Position numbers and translations under genes: made by a program. A stretch of DNA of 64,000 nucleotides from Poseidonocella sp. HB161398 (GTDB lineage Bacteria; Pseudomonadota; Alphaproteobacteria; Rhodobacterales; Rhodobacteraceae). The DNA is taken from NCBI RefSeq assembly GCF_005870025.1, contig NZ_VATA01000022.1:37144-101143 (forward strand), read 5' to 3'. This document shows, piece by piece, positions 9,011 through 17,832 of the stretch (the stretch's first letter is position 1; every line of letters starts with the position of its first letter). The notes under the pieces were generated by a model that saw only the letters and a list, made by a program, of their open reading frames with translations, had not been told where the DNA came from and did no database searches.

Positions 9011-9024
9011 CCTTAGTTCTAAGG
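9011..9024. promoter_or_regulatory. Perfect palindrome upstream of the HU gene
   Basis: CCTTAG-TT-CTAAGG is a 12-base perfect inverted repeat around a two-base centre, about 44 bases before the HU start codon. It has the size and position of an operator for a dimeric regulator, but no known binding motif was recognised. Confidence 0.3.
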
Positions 9025-9067
9025 TGGGCGCCAAACCAAGAACCATACAGGCACAAGGAACGAAGCC

Positions 9068-9358
9068 GTGACCAAACCGCTGACGAAGACCCAGCTCGTT
9101 GCAGCCGTGGCAGAGGCCATGGAGACCGACAAGAAGACCGCGACCGCGGCTCTGGACGCCATTGCCGGCATCATCACCGAAGAAGTCGCCAAGGGCGGCG
9201 CCGTGACCCTGCCGGGCGTCGGCAAGATCTTCTGCCGCGAGCGCCCCGAGCGCATGGTCCGCAACCCGGCCACCGGCGAGCAGATCAAGAAGGAAGCCGA
9301 CCGCCAGGTGAAGGTGACCATCGCCAAGGCGCTGAAAGACGTCGTCAACGCCGCCTGA
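9068..9358 (+). CDS. hup: HU-family DNA-binding protein
   Basis: A 96-residue nucleoid-associated protein that would bend and compact DNA. It shows the HU/IHF plan: N-terminal helices (MTKPLTKTQLVAAVAEAM), a hydrophobic core strand, then VTLPGVGKIFCRERPERMVRNP, where GKIFCRERPERMVRNPATGE corresponds to the HU beta-arm. The arm has Arg-Met-Val-Arg-Asn-Pro in place of the usual GRNPQTG, so it is an HU variant rather than IHF. The start is GTG at 9068, with an AAGGAACGAAG ribosome site upstream. The upstream intergenic region carries a perfect palindrome; a hairpin follows the stop. Confidence 0.88.
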   Translation: MTKPLTKTQLVAAVAEAMETDKKTATAALDAIAGIITEEVAKGGAVTLPGVGKIFCRERPERMVRNPATGEQIKKEADRQVKVTIAKALKDVVNAA

Positions 9359-9375
9359 GACCGGCCGACGAGACT

Positions 9376-9401
9376 GCCGGGGCCCCTCCGCGGGGCCCGG
9401 C
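9376..9401. terminator. GC-rich hairpin between convergent genes
   Basis: An inverted repeat, GCCGGG(G)CCCC facing GGGGC-CCGGC around a TCCGC loop, sits between the HU stop and the stop of the convergent amidohydrolase. There is no long T-run, so it would act as a bidirectional but weak terminator. Confidence 0.5.
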
Positions 9402-9414
9402 GCACCCTGCCGCC

Positions 9415-10275
9415 CTATTCGGCGGCCAGCGGCATCTGCGGACGCGCCAGCTCGGCCACTTCCGCGATCAGCCGCGTCATCACCCTCTTGATCCGCGCGA
9501 ATCCCTCATGGGGCACCAGGCTGCGCTCGTCCATGTAGAGCGAGCGGTCCAGCTCGACCTGCACCACGCTCTGCGACGAGGACGGCCGGCCGTAGCGCTG
9601 CGAGATATAGGCGCCGGCAAAGGGCGTGTTGCGCGCCACGGCCAGCCCTTCTGATTCGAACACCGCCTCGATCGCCGCGGTCACGTCCGGATCGGACGAG
9701 GCGCCGAAGCGGTCGCCCAGCACGACATCGGGCAGCCGGTCCATCGACATGCAGTGATGCTCGATCGCCTCATGCGGCATGGAATGGCAGTCGATCAGGA
9801 TCGTCCGGCCGAAGGCCTGCCGCTGGCTGGAGAGCAGCGCCTGCAGCGCGTCGTGATAGGGATGCCAGTGTTCCGACAGGCGGCTCTGCGCCTCCTCGAT
9901 CGGCAGCCGACCGCGGTAGATCGCCCGCCCGCCCGCGACGACGCGGGGAATCACCCCGAGCCCGGAGGTCACGCGCGGATTGTGCGCCAGCCGCCGCACG
10001 CCGTGAATCAGCGCCGGATCGAGCTCGTCCGCGGCGCGGTTGAGATCGACATAGGCGCGCGGCGTATGCGCGGCCAAGAGCGGAACGCCAAGCGCGGGCG
10101 CTTCGGCGATCAGCTTGTCCACATAGGCATCTTCGGACGATCTCAGCGTGTGCGGATCGAGAACGGAGGCTTCCAGGAAGGCCTCTGCATAGCTGCGGCC
10201 GGAATGCGGCGACGCGAAAATGGCGCCTGACAGCGGCTTATCCGGAAGGAACAGGTCGAAATGGGTCGTCGGCAT
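9415..10275 (-). CDS. N-formylglutamate amidohydrolase family protein
   Basis: A 286-residue member of the FGase (HutG-like) family, zinc hydrolases that release formate from N-formylglutamate in the five-step histidine degradation route. Visible hallmarks are FASPHSGRSY, SEDAYVDKL, RAYVDLNRAADELDP and LIDCHSMPHE, with His and Asp/Glu residues placed for metal binding. A GAGGAG site precedes the ATG. No other hut gene is close, so the protein may act on another N-acyl amino acid; the family assignment itself is strong. Confidence 0.88.
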   Translation of the reverse strand: MPTTHFDLFLPDKPLSGAIFASPHSGRSYAEAFLEASVLDPHTLRSSEDAYVDKLIAEAPALGVPLLAAHTPRAYVDLNRAADELDPALIHGVRRLAHNPRVTSGLGVIPRVVAGGRAIYRGRLPIEEAQSRLSEHWHPYHDALQALLSSQRQAFGRTILIDCHSMPHEAIEHHCMSMDRLPDVVLGDRFGASSDPDVTAAIEAVFESEGLAVARNTPFAGAYISQRYGRPSSSQSVVQVELDRSLYMDERSLVPHEGFARIKRVMTRLIAEVAELARPQMPLAAE

Positions 10276-10443
10276 CGGCTCTCCTCAGGCTTTCCTTATA
10301 GTCAGATTCTTTTCTCTGTCGAAAGGGCTTGCACCCCCCCGCGACTCTGATTAGAAGCCCCCCACCGACGCAGAGCAGCAGCGGAACGGAACGGAGGGCG
10401 GCGCCCGAAGGACCGGAAAGAGGCGGCAAAGCGGAAGGCTAGT

Positions 10444-10518
<75 letters not shown>

Positions 10519-10535
10519 TTGCCTCTCGGAAAACG

Positions 10536-10557
10536 GGCCCCCGTTTCGGGGGCCTTT
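10536..10557 (+). terminator. Hairpin terminator after tRNA-Val
   Basis: GGCCCCCG (10536-10543), loop TTT, CGGGGGCC (10547-10554), then TTT. A perfect eight-base stem 18 bases after the tRNA CCA end; the T-run is short. Confidence 0.7.
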
Positions 10558-10602
10558 GGCTTCAACCAGGCGCGGACGCGCCGCGAAATGAGGAGAAAGG
10601 CC

Positions 10603-10728
10603 ATGAAGGTCCGTAACTCGCTCCGCTCGCTGAAGCAGCGTCATCGCGACTGCCGCGTTGTGCGCCGCAAAGGCCGGGTGTACGTGATCAACAAGACCCA
10701 GCGTCGCTTCAAGGCACGCCAGGGCTGA
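10603..10728 (+). CDS. rpmJ: 50S ribosomal protein L36
   Basis: A 41-residue basic protein, [20 protein letters not shown] at its start and [12 protein letters not shown] at its end. This is the slightly longer L36 form without the full set of zinc-binding cysteines (one Cys remains), the type usual in alphaproteobacteria. It binds 23S rRNA late in large-subunit assembly. The frame is open upstream through the tRNA and terminator; the ATG at 10603, with AGGAG ten bases before it, is the true start. A clear terminator follows, so the gene is transcribed alone. Confidence 0.96.
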   Translation: MKVRNSLRSLKQRHRDCRVVRRKGRVYVINKTQRRFKARQG

Positions 10729-10753
10729 GCTGATCAGCATCTACGACGTCAAA

Positions 10754-10774
10754 GCCGCCCATCGGGCGGCTTTT
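10754..10774 (+). terminator. Intrinsic terminator of rpmJ
   Basis: GCCGCCC (10754-10760), loop ATC, GGGCGGC (10764-10770), followed by TTTT. It begins 25 bases after the rpmJ stop codon. Confidence 0.85.
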
Positions 10775-10904
10775 GCGTTTTCTGAACCTTTCTGCGTCAC
10801 GGCTTCGCGATGGGCCGTGCCATGCCCGCCACTTGCGACGGCGTGGCACTGGTCATTATAAGATGTCAGGTCCATATCTGGGCTGTCCGGAAGAAGGGGT
10901 TCCC

Positions 10905-11288
10905 ATGGCGATCGTCGACACGCTCAAGCAGGCCGTCACCTGGTGGAACGGCCAGACACTCGGCACCAAGATCTTCACCAGCCGCCACGGCCGGAAGGTC
11001 GGCGAGGACGATCAGGGCAACATCTTCTACCAGACCGAAGACGGCAAGCGCCGCTGGGTCATCTATAACGGCGAGGCCGAGGCCAGCCGCGTGTCGCCCG
11101 ACTGGCACGGCTGGCTGCACCATACCTGGGACGAGCCGCCCACGGACCGCCCGCTGGCGCACAAGCCCTGGGAAAAGCCGCATGCCGAGAACCTGACCGG
11201 CACGGTCATGGCCTATGCCCCCGCCGGCTCCATCCGCCGGCCCGAACCCGCCGCCCGCAGCGACTACGACGCCTGGTCGCCCGAATAA
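10905..11288 (+). CDS. NDUFA12-type accessory subunit of NADH:ubiquinone oxidoreductase
   Basis: A 127-residue homologue of mitochondrial complex I subunit NDUFA12 (B17.2), one of the few supernumerary subunits already present in alphaproteobacteria; it stabilises the peripheral arm near the quinone module. Diagnostic segments are [24 protein letters not shown], the [25 protein letters not shown] core, and [12 protein letters not shown] toward the end. The ATG at 10905 gives the normal start; upstream in-frame ATGs lack support. It is followed 22 bases later by mlaD. Confidence 0.92.
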   Translation: MAIVDTLKQAVTWWNGQTLGTKIFTSRHGRKVGEDDQGNIFYQTEDGKRRWVIYNGEAEASRVSPDWHGWLHHTWDEPPTDRPLAHKPWEKPHAENLTGTVMAYAPAGSIRRPEPAARSDYDAWSPE

Positions 11289-11310
11289 CGGCCCGAAGAA
11301 GGGGACGTAC

Positions 11311-11754
11311 ATGTCCGAGAATGTTACCGAAGTCGCCGTCGGCGGGACCGTCCTGGCCGTCGCCGCAGCCTTCCTGCTCTACACGCTCAGCTCCACCGGC
11401 GGGATGACCAGCAATGCCGGCTATCCGCTGACCGCCAGCTTCCGCTCGGCGGAGGGAATCGGCGTCGGCACCGATGTCCGCATGGCCGGCGTCAAGGTCG
11501 GCTCCGTCACCTCGATGGACCTGAACCCGCAGAGCTTCCGCGCCGAGGCCACCGTGCAGATCCGCAACGGTATCGAGCTGCCCGACGACAGCGCCATCGT
11601 GATCTCCTCCGAGGGGCTGCTCGGCGGCAACTATGTCGAGATCCTGCCCGGCGGCTCGGTCGACAACTACGCGCCCGGCGACGAGGTGGTCGACACCCAG
11701 GGCGCCGTCAGCCTGATCAGCCTCCTGATGAAGTTCGTGGGCGGCGGGGAATGA
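11311..11754 (+). CDS. mlaD: Outer-membrane lipid asymmetry protein MlaD (MCE domain)
   Basis: A 147-residue inner-membrane-anchored MCE protein. It has one N-terminal membrane segment (about residues 8-25) and an MCE domain (about 38-120) including GIGVGTDVRMAGVKVGSV and SSEGLLGGNYVEILPGG, the family hallmark. MlaD hexamers bind phospholipid in the periplasm and work with the MlaFEB ABC complex to return lipid from the outer membrane. Those partner genes are not in the window, so mlaD is detached from its complex, as it is here next to NDUFA12 and DUF2155. Its TGA overlaps the next ATG by four bases. Confidence 0.9.
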   Translation: MSENVTEVAVGGTVLAVAAAFLLYTLSSTGGMTSNAGYPLTASFRSAEGIGVGTDVRMAGVKVGSVTSMDLNPQSFRAEATVQIRNGIELPDDSAIVISSEGLLGGNYVEILPGGSVDNYAPGDEVVDTQGAVSLISLLMKFVGGGE

Positions 11755-12134
11755 TCCGGAGCCTCCTGGCTGCGGCGCTCCTGGTGGCGGCCCCGGCCCT
11801 CGCGCCGGAGGCAGCCCGCGCGCAGGACAACATCCCGGTGCAGACCGCGCCGGTGGTGACGCTGCGCGGGCTCGACCGGCTGTCCGGCGAGCTGACCGAG
11901 TTCCAGGTCCGCGCCGGCAGCAGCACGACCTACCGCGATCTCGAGATTTCCGTGGCCGAATGCCGGGTGCCCGCCGACAACCCGACCGGCGACGCCTATG
12001 CCTATCTGACGATCAAGGACCGGCGCGCCACGGAGCCGAATTTCGAGGGCTGGATGGTCGCCTCCTCGCCCGCGCTCAACGCGCTCGACCACATGCGCTA
12101 CGACGTCTGGCTGATCCGCTGCAGCAGTTCCTGA
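11751..12134 (+). CDS. DUF2155 domain protein, exported
   Basis: A 127-residue protein with a signal peptide ([18 protein letters not shown]... cleaved near ARA-QD, residue 24). The mature part has the DUF2155 features: [23 protein letters not shown] strand, then the paired cysteines in VAECRVP and DVWLIRC and the aromatic [17 protein letters not shown] segment. DUF2155 proteins are small periplasmic proteins common in alphaproteobacteria with no settled function. Coupled to mlaD by an ATGA overlap, which hints at an envelope role. The last 37 bases are shared with the convergent aat gene. Confidence 0.87.
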   Translation: MIRSLLAAALLVAAPALAPEAARAQDNIPVQTAPVVTLRGLDRLSGELTEFQVRAGSSTTYRDLEISVAECRVPADNPTGDAYAYLTIKDRRATEPNFEGWMVASSPALNALDHMRYDVWLIRCSSS

Positions 12135-12748
12135 GGCGTCGCCACCGGCGCCCGGGCATCGAAGCGCGCCGGGCGCGGCAGCGCCCGCGCCAGCATCCGC
12201 CGGTATTCCCGCCGCGAGACCTCCTGCGCGCCCAGCCGCTGCAGATGCGGCGTGACGAACTGCGTGTCGAATAGCTCGAACCCCTGCCCTTTCAGCCGGT
12301 CGACCAGATAGGCCAGCGCCACTTTCGAGGCGTCGGTGCGGCGCGAGAACATGCTTTCGCCGAAAAAAGCGCCGCCGAGCGCAACGCCATAGACCCCGCC
12401 GACCAGCACCCCGTCGCGCAGCACCTCGATCGAATGGCCGAATCCCAGCGCGTGGAGCTCGCAGTAGAGATCGAAGATCGCGTCGTTGATCCAGGTCTCC
12501 TCGCGGTCGGCGCAGCCCGCAAGCACCCCGGCGAAATCGCTGTCGAAGCGGATCTCGAACTCGGCCCGGCGGATGCGCTTGGCCAGCGTGCGCGAGACAT
12601 GGAACCCGCCAAGCGGCAGGATTCCGCGGCGGCGCGGATCGACCCAGAAGATCTCCGGGTCGTCACGGCTCTCGGCCATCGGGAAGACGCCCATCGCATA
12701 GGCGCGCAGCAGGATTTCGGGCGTCAGGTGAAGGCTGTCCATTGTCAT
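12098..12748 (-). CDS. aat: Leucyl/phenylalanyl-tRNA--protein transferase
   Basis: Aat transfers Leu or Phe from charged tRNA to proteins with N-terminal Arg or Lys, marking them for ClpAP degradation (N-end rule). The 216-residue product contains the conserved MGVFPMAE start, [40 protein letters not shown] and [25 protein letters not shown], all family signatures. It starts at 12748 or, two codons later, at 12742. The C-terminal end overlaps the convergent DUF2155 gene by 37 bases, so the two mRNAs are complementary there. Confidence 0.94.
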   Translation of the reverse strand: MTMDSLHLTPEILLRAYAMGVFPMAESRDDPEIFWVDPRRRGILPLGGFHVSRTLAKRIRRAEFEIRFDSDFAGVLAGCADREETWINDAIFDLYCELHALGFGHSIEVLRDGVLVGGVYGVALGGAFFGESMFSRRTDASKVALAYLVDRLKGQGFELFDTQFVTPHLQRLGAQEVSRREYRRMLARALPRPARFDARAPVATPQELLQRISQTS

Positions 12749-12828
12749 CGGGGCCTAGTCGTCAGGCACCCGGACACTCAAGCGCAAAGCCGGGGCAGAG
12801 GCCAGTGGCATTCTGCCCCGTCCCCGCC

Positions 12829-14133
12829 TCAGGCGGCACTCAGGCGGTGGTGGATGTCCTCGGCGGCGTCGCGCCCCTGGGTCACGGCCTCTAACGTCAG
12901 GTCGCTGCCGCCGGTGGCGCAGTCGCCGCCTGCCCAGACCCCGGGCACCGAGGTCGCCCCGCCCGGCGCGATGGCGATCTTGCCCGCCTCCAGCCGGATG
13001 CCGCCCGGCGCTTCGCCCAGGCACTGGCCGATCGCCTTGAAGACCTGGTCGGCCTTCAGCCGGAAGGTGCGGCCCCCGGCGGCGCGCAGGAACTCGACCT
13101 CCTCGACGCCCTCGCCGCCATGCAGCCGCACCGGCTCGGCGCCGGTGACGATGCGCACGCCCTTCGAGGCGGCATGCTGGCGCTCGGGCGCGTGGACGCT
13201 CATCTCGGCCTCGCTGCGGCGGTAGACCATGGTGACGCTCTGCGCGCCGAGCAGCTTGGCCTGCACCGCTGTCTCCAGCGCGGTCATCCCGCCGCCGATC
13301 ACCACCACGTCGCGCCCGACCGGGATCTCCTGCCAGCCCTGCTGGCGCAGCCCGGCGATGAAATCCACCGCGTCATGGACATTGGCCTTCTCCGCCCCCT
13401 CGGCGCGCAGCGCGTTCACCCCGGCCAGTCCCAGCGCCAGGAAGACCGCGTCATGCTCCGCGCAGAGCCCTTCGAGCGTCACGTCGCGGCCGAGCCGGAG
13501 GCCGGTGCGCAGTTCGATCCCGCCGATCCGCGCGAGCCAGGCGATCTCGGCCTGGGCGTAGCCCGCGGGCAGCTTGTAGGCGGCGATGCCGTATTCGTTC
13601 AGCCCGCCGGCCTTCTCGCGCGCCTCCATCAGCACGACGTCATGGCCGTGGCGCGCCAGCCGGTGGGCGCAGGCGAGCCCGGCCGGTCCGCCGCCGACCA
13701 CCGCCACCCGGCGCCCGCTCGGCGCCGCGCGGACGAAGGGATGGCCGGGCGCGGCCATTGCCAGATCGGTGGCAAAGCGCTGGAGCTGCGCCACGGCCGG
13801 CGCCAGCGCCGCCGCCTCCTCGCCCAGGTCGCGGCAGATCCAGTCGAGCGGATTCACCCGCGCGCAGATCCCGCCGAGGATGTTGGTCTCGTAGAGCACC
13901 TGCGCGGCCCCGGCGAAATCGCCCTCGGCCATCTTCGCGGCAAAGCCCGCCAGGTCGGGCCCGTCGGGATAGGCCCGGGCCAGCTCGGCCAGCCCTTCCG
14001 GCGGGCAGGAGCGCGCCAGCGCTATCGCCTCCTCGGCGTCGAGCGGCGGCTGCGGTTCGGCGAAATTGCGGGCGAGGGACTCGGCATCGAGGCGCCGAGC
14101 GGCAATTCCCGGCGTGGTTCTGTCAGGGGCCAT
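12829..14133 (-). CDS. PreT-like FAD/NAD(P) oxidoreductase (glutamate synthase small-chain family)
   Basis: A 434-residue flavoprotein of the GltD/PreT family, which shuttle electrons from NAD(P)H via FAD. It has an N-terminal helical domain, then two Rossmann folds: VAVVGGGPAGLACAHRLA (FAD, about residue 137) and VVVIGGGMTALETAVQA (NAD(P), about 270), and ends with the GDCATGGSDLTLEAVTQGRDAA FAD segment. PreT is the NAD-linked partner of dihydropyrimidine dehydrogenase PreA. Odd points: no preA nearby, and of the four N-terminal Fe-S cysteines expected in the C-x3-C-x5-C-x3-C pattern, only C90 and C100 remain (positions 94 and 104 are Asn and Gly). The ATG at 14133 is chosen because GGAGA lies seven bases upstream; the frame opens at 14199. 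Confidence 0.78.
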   Translation of the reverse strand: MAPDRTTPGIAARRLDAESLARNFAEPQPPLDAEEAIALARSCPPEGLAELARAYPDGPDLAGFAAKMAEGDFAGAAQVLYETNILGGICARVNPLDWICRDLGEEAAALAPAVAQLQRFATDLAMAAPGHPFVRAAPSGRRVAVVGGGPAGLACAHRLARHGHDVVLMEAREKAGGLNEYGIAAYKLPAGYAQAEIAWLARIGGIELRTGLRLGRDVTLEGLCAEHDAVFLALGLAGVNALRAEGAEKANVHDAVDFIAGLRQQGWQEIPVGRDVVVIGGGMTALETAVQAKLLGAQSVTMVYRRSEAEMSVHAPERQHAASKGVRIVTGAEPVRLHGGEGVEEVEFLRAAGGRTFRLKADQVFKAIGQCLGEAPGGIRLEAGKIAIAPGGATSVPGVWAGGDCATGGSDLTLEAVTQGRDAAEDIHHRLSAA

Positions 14134-14336
14134 TTTCGGTTCTCCGCGTCTGTTCCTTGGGATCACAAGGTCGTTAATCCCCCCGGGCCGGGCGGACATT
14201 GAGCGAAATCAACCGAATCTGCCGCAGTGAACCGGACAAAGCGCCACGCGACAGCTTTCAACTGACCGAAACCTGCCATATATGACCGGGCCAAGACGGG
14301 TGATGAAACCCCATTTTGGATCCAGACGAGGCACGC

Positions 14337-14828
14337 ATGACCGACAATCCGCACGGCGCCGATGTGGCGTTTATCGAAGCTCTGGCGAAGCTGCTGCGGG
14401 AGAACGACCTGAGCGACCTCGAGGTGAAGCGGGAATACGGCGAAGACGACAGCCTGACCGTCCGGGTCAGCCGCACCATGACCGTCGCGCCCGCCCCTGC
14501 CGTCGTCCAGGCCGCCGCCCCTGCCATGGGCGCCCCGGCCGCCGCCGCGGCCCCGGCCGCTCCGGCCGCGCCGCAGGAAGATCCGGCCGCCCATCCCGGC
14601 GCGGTCACATCGCCGATGGTCGGCACCGTCTATCTCCAGCCGGAGCCCGGCGCCCCGGCCTTCGCCGCCGTCGGCGAAAGCGTCCAGGCGGGACAGACGC
14701 TGCTGATCATCGAGGCGATGAAGACGATGAACCAGATCCCCGCCCCCAAGGCCGGCACCATCAAGCGCATCCTGGTCGAGGATGGCGGCCCGGTCGAGTT
14801 CGGCGCGCCCCTGATGATCATCGAGTAA
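14337..14828 (+). CDS. accB: Acetyl-CoA carboxylase biotin carboxyl carrier protein
   Basis: BCCP carries the carboxybiotin between the biotin carboxylase and carboxyltransferase parts of acetyl-CoA carboxylase, the first step of fatty acid synthesis. The 163-residue protein has an N-terminal domain, an Ala/Pro-rich linker (about 50-88) and the C-terminal biotinyl domain with [14 protein letters not shown], biotinylated at K129. The eight-residue thumb region is present ([12 protein letters not shown]). It starts at 14337 and is followed after five bases by accC, the standard accBC operon. Confidence 0.96.
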   Translation: MTDNPHGADVAFIEALAKLLRENDLSDLEVKREYGEDDSLTVRVSRTMTVAPAPAVVQAAAPAMGAPAAAAAPAAPAAPQEDPAAHPGAVTSPMVGTVYLQPEPGAPAFAAVGESVQAGQTLLIIEAMKTMNQIPAPKAGTIKRILVEDGGPVEFGAPLMIIE

Positions 14829-14833
14829 GCCCC

Positions 14834-16183
14834 ATGTTCAGCAAGATCCTGATCGCCAACCGCGGCGAGATCGCGCTCCGCATCATCCGGGCCTGCCGCG
14901 AAATGGGGATTGCCTCGGTCGCGGTCCACTCCACCGCCGATGCCGATGCAATGCATGTCCGCATGGCCGACGAGAGCGTCTGCATCGGCCCGCCCCCGGG
15001 CTCGGAAAGCTACCTGCACATCGCCTCGATCATCTCCGCCTGCGAGATCTCCGGCGCCGAGGCGATCCACCCGGGCTACGGCTTCCTCTCCGAGAACGCC
15101 AATTTCGTCCAGATCGTGCAGGATCACGGCCTGACCTTCATCGGTCCGACCGCCGATCACATCCGCATCATGGGCGACAAGATCACCGCCAAGGACACGA
15201 TGAAGAAGCTCGGCGTGCCCTGCGTGCCCGGCTCCGAAGGCGGCGTGCCGACCCTGGACGAGGCCCGCGTGGTCGCCGCCGAGATCGGCTATCCGGTGAT
15301 CATCAAGGCCACCGCCGGCGGCGGCGGGCGCGGCATGAAGCTGGCCAGGACCGCCGAGGACCTGGAATTCGCCTTCCAGACCGCGCGCTCCGAGGCGAAA
15401 TCGGCCTTCGGCAATGACGAGGTCTATCTCGAGAAGTACCTCGGCAAGCCCCGCCATATCGAGATCCAGGTCTTCGGCGACGGCAAGGGCCAGGCCGTGC
15501 ATCTGGGCGAGCGCGACTGCTCGCTGCAGCGCCGCCACCAGAAGGTCTTCGAAGAGGCCCCCGGCCCCTGCATCGACGCCGAAACCCGCGCGCGGATCGG
15601 CAAGATCTGCGCCGAGGCCGTGGCCGCGATCAACTATGCCGGCGCCGGCACGATCGAGTTCCTCTACGAGGACGGCGAGTTCTACTTCATCGAGATGAAC
15701 ACCCGCCTGCAGGTGGAGCATCCGGTGACCGAGGCCGTCTACGGCGTCGACCTGGTGCGCGAGCAGATCCGCGTCGCCGCCGGTCTGCCGATGGAATTCG
15801 TGCAGGAGGACCTCGTCCCCCAGGGCCACGCCATCGAGGTGCGCATCAACGCCGAGCGCCTGCCGAACTTCTCGCCCTGCCCGGGCCGGATCACCGCCTA
15901 TCACCCGCCGGGCGGGCTGGGCGTCCGGATGGACAGCGCGATCTATGACGGCTACTCGATCCCGCCCTATTACGACAGCCTGATCGGCAAGCTGATCGTG
16001 CATGGCCGCGACCGCGACGAGGCGGTGGCCCGCCTGCGCCGCAGCCTGGGCGAGCTGATCGTCGACGGCATCGACACGACCGTGCCGCTCTTCCCGGCGC
16101 TCCTGACCGAGCCCGACATCCTGAGGGGCGACTACACGATCCACTGGCTGGAACACTGGCTGGAAGAGAAGACCAAATCCTGA
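14834..16183 (+). CDS. accC: Acetyl-CoA carboxylase biotin carboxylase subunit
   Basis: Biotin carboxylase, 449 residues as in E. coli. It carboxylates the biotin on BCCP using ATP and bicarbonate. The protein begins [21 protein letters not shown] and shows the ATP-grasp glycine loop [14 protein letters not shown] (about residue 160-170), [28 protein letters not shown], and the catalytic [16 protein letters not shown] motif near residue 290. The frame is open upstream through accB in another phase; the ATG at 14834 is five bases after the accB stop. A terminator hairpin follows. Confidence 0.97.
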   Translation: MFSKILIANRGEIALRIIRACREMGIASVAVHSTADADAMHVRMADESVCIGPPPGSESYLHIASIISACEISGAEAIHPGYGFLSENANFVQIVQDHGLTFIGPTADHIRIMGDKITAKDTMKKLGVPCVPGSEGGVPTLDEARVVAAEIGYPVIIKATAGGGGRGMKLARTAEDLEFAFQTARSEAKSAFGNDEVYLEKYLGKPRHIEIQVFGDGKGQAVHLGERDCSLQRRHQKVFEEAPGPCIDAETRARIGKICAEAVAAINYAGAGTIEFLYEDGEFYFIEMNTRLQVEHPVTEAVYGVDLVREQIRVAAGLPMEFVQEDLVPQGHAIEVRINAERLPNFSPCPGRITAYHPPGGLGVRMDSAIYDGYSIPPYYDSLIGKLIVHGRDRDEAVARLRRSLGELIVDGIDTTVPLFPALLTEPDILRGDYTIHWLEHWLEEKTKS

Positions 16184-16189
16184 GGCATC

Positions 16190-16212
16190 GCGGCGGCTCC
16201 GGCCGCCGCTTT
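16190..16212 (+). terminator. Terminator of the accBC operon
   Basis: GCGGCGG (16190-16196), loop CTCCGG, CCGCCGC (16203-16209), followed by TTT. It starts seven bases after the accC stop. Confidence 0.75.
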
Positions 16213-16329
16213 CCGTTCTGGCGCCATCGAAATCGCGGTGATGTGGCCAGCCGCTCCGGCCCGCGGCGTTGACTTTCCGCCGCCGAGAGCCACCCTGCCC
16301 GGCAAGCCCGGCGCCCTCCGAGGGGCGCC

Positions 16330-17832
16330 ATGACGATGACGCAGGACAGGACCGATCCCATGACTTCGCTTGCCGACCGCCTTTCCAATCCCGATCTTCT
16401 GGTCACCTCCGCGCTGGTCGCGGGGAAATGGGTCTCCGCCGCCGACGCCCCGGCGCAATTCGAGGTGACGAACCCCGCGACCGGCGAGGTGATCGCCACC
16501 CTGCCCGATCTGGGCGTGGCCGAGGCCCGGGCCGCGATCAACGCCGCCTATGACGCGCAGAAGCCCTGGGCCGCCAAAACCGGCAAGGAGCGCGCCGCCG
16601 TTCTGCGCAAGTGGTTCGACCTGATGATGGCCAACCAGGACGACTTGGGCACCATCCTGACCGCCGAGATGGGCAAGCCGCTGGCCGAGGCCAAGGGCGA
16701 GATCGCCTATGGCGCCTCCTTCATCGAATGGTTCGCCGAGGAGGCCAAGCGGGTCTATGGCGACCTGATCCCGGGCCACCAGCCCGACAAGCGGATCATG
16801 GTGATGAAGCAGCCGGTCGGCGTCGTCGCCTCGATCACGCCCTGGAACTTCCCCAATGCGATGATCGCCCGCAAGGTCGCCCCCGCCCTGGCCGCGGGCT
16901 GCTCCTTCGTCTCGCGCCCGGCCTCCGAAACGCCGCTCTCGGCGCTGGTGATGGCGAAGCTCGCCGAAGAGGCCGGAGTGCCCGCGGGGCTGCTCAGCGT
17001 CGTGACCTCCTCGGCGGCCTCCGAGATCGGCCAGGAATTCTGCTCGAACCCGAAGGTGCGCAAGCTGACCTTCACCGGCTCCACCAATGTCGGGCGGATC
17101 CTGATGAAGCAGTCGGCCGAGCAGATCCAGAAGACCTCGATGGAGCTCGGCGGCAACGCGCCCTTCATCGTCTTCGACGACGCCGATCTGGATGCGGCCG
17201 TCGAGGGCGCGATGATCTGCAAGTTCCGCAACAACGGCCAGACCTGCGTCTGCGCCAACCGCATCTATGTCCAGGCCGGGGTCTATGACGCCTTCGCCGA
17301 GAAGCTGGTCAAGGCGGTCGAGGCGCTGAAGGTCGGCAACGGCTTCGACGAGGGCGTGCAGGCCGGGCCGCTGATCTCGCCCAAGGCCGTGACCAAAGTC
17401 GAGGAGCATATCGCCAACGCGACTTCGAAGGGCGCCGCGGTTGCCACTGGCGGCCATCCCCATGCGCTCGGCGGGACCTTCTTCGAGCCGACCGTGCTGA
17501 CCGGGGTGACGAAGGAGATGCAGGTCTCCACCGACGAGACCTTCGGCCCGGTGGCGCCGCTCTTCAAGTTCGACACGGTCGAGGACGTGATCGCCCAGGC
17601 GAATGACACGATCTTCGGCCTGGCCTCGTATTTCTACGCCAACGACCTCAGCCGGGTGTTCCGCGTGGCCGAAGCGCTGGAATACGGCATCGTCGGGGTG
17701 AATACCGGCATCATCTCCACCGAGGTCGCGCCTTTCGGCGGCGTGAAGCAGTCGGGCCAGGGCCGCGAGGGCTCGAAATACGGCATCGACGACTATCTGG
17801 AGCTGAAATACGTCTGCCTCGGCGGCGTCTGA
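16330..17832 (+). CDS. gabD: Succinate-semialdehyde dehydrogenase (NAD(P)+)
   Basis: A 500-residue aldehyde dehydrogenase of the GabD type, oxidising succinate semialdehyde to succinate in GABA catabolism. Landmarks are SITPWNFPNAMIARKVAPAL, FTGSTNVGRILM, the general-base glutamate in MELGGNAPFIV and the nucleophile in NNGQTCVCANRIY, with C-terminal APFGGVKQSGQGREGSKYG. The cofactor-contact lysine usually found as KPA-x-x-TP reads SRPASETP here, a K-to-R change. ATG at 16330 has a GAGGGG site; a second start at 16360 (MTSLADRL) is possible. No gabT or gabP adjoins. Confidence 0.9.
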   Translation: MTMTQDRTDPMTSLADRLSNPDLLVTSALVAGKWVSAADAPAQFEVTNPATGEVIATLPDLGVAEARAAINAAYDAQKPWAAKTGKERAAVLRKWFDLMMANQDDLGTILTAEMGKPLAEAKGEIAYGASFIEWFAEEAKRVYGDLIPGHQPDKRIMVMKQPVGVVASITPWNFPNAMIARKVAPALAAGCSFVSRPASETPLSALVMAKLAEEAGVPAGLLSVVTSSAASEIGQEFCSNPKVRKLTFTGSTNVGRILMKQSAEQIQKTSMELGGNAPFIVFDDADLDAAVEGAMICKFRNNGQTCVCANRIYVQAGVYDAFAEKLVKAVEALKVGNGFDEGVQAGPLISPKAVTKVEEHIANATSKGAAVATGGHPHALGGTFFEPTVLTGVTKEMQVSTDETFGPVAPLFKFDTVEDVIAQANDTIFGLASYFYANDLSRVFRVAEALEYGIVGVNTGIISTEVAPFGGVKQSGQGREGSKYGIDDYLELKYVCLGGV

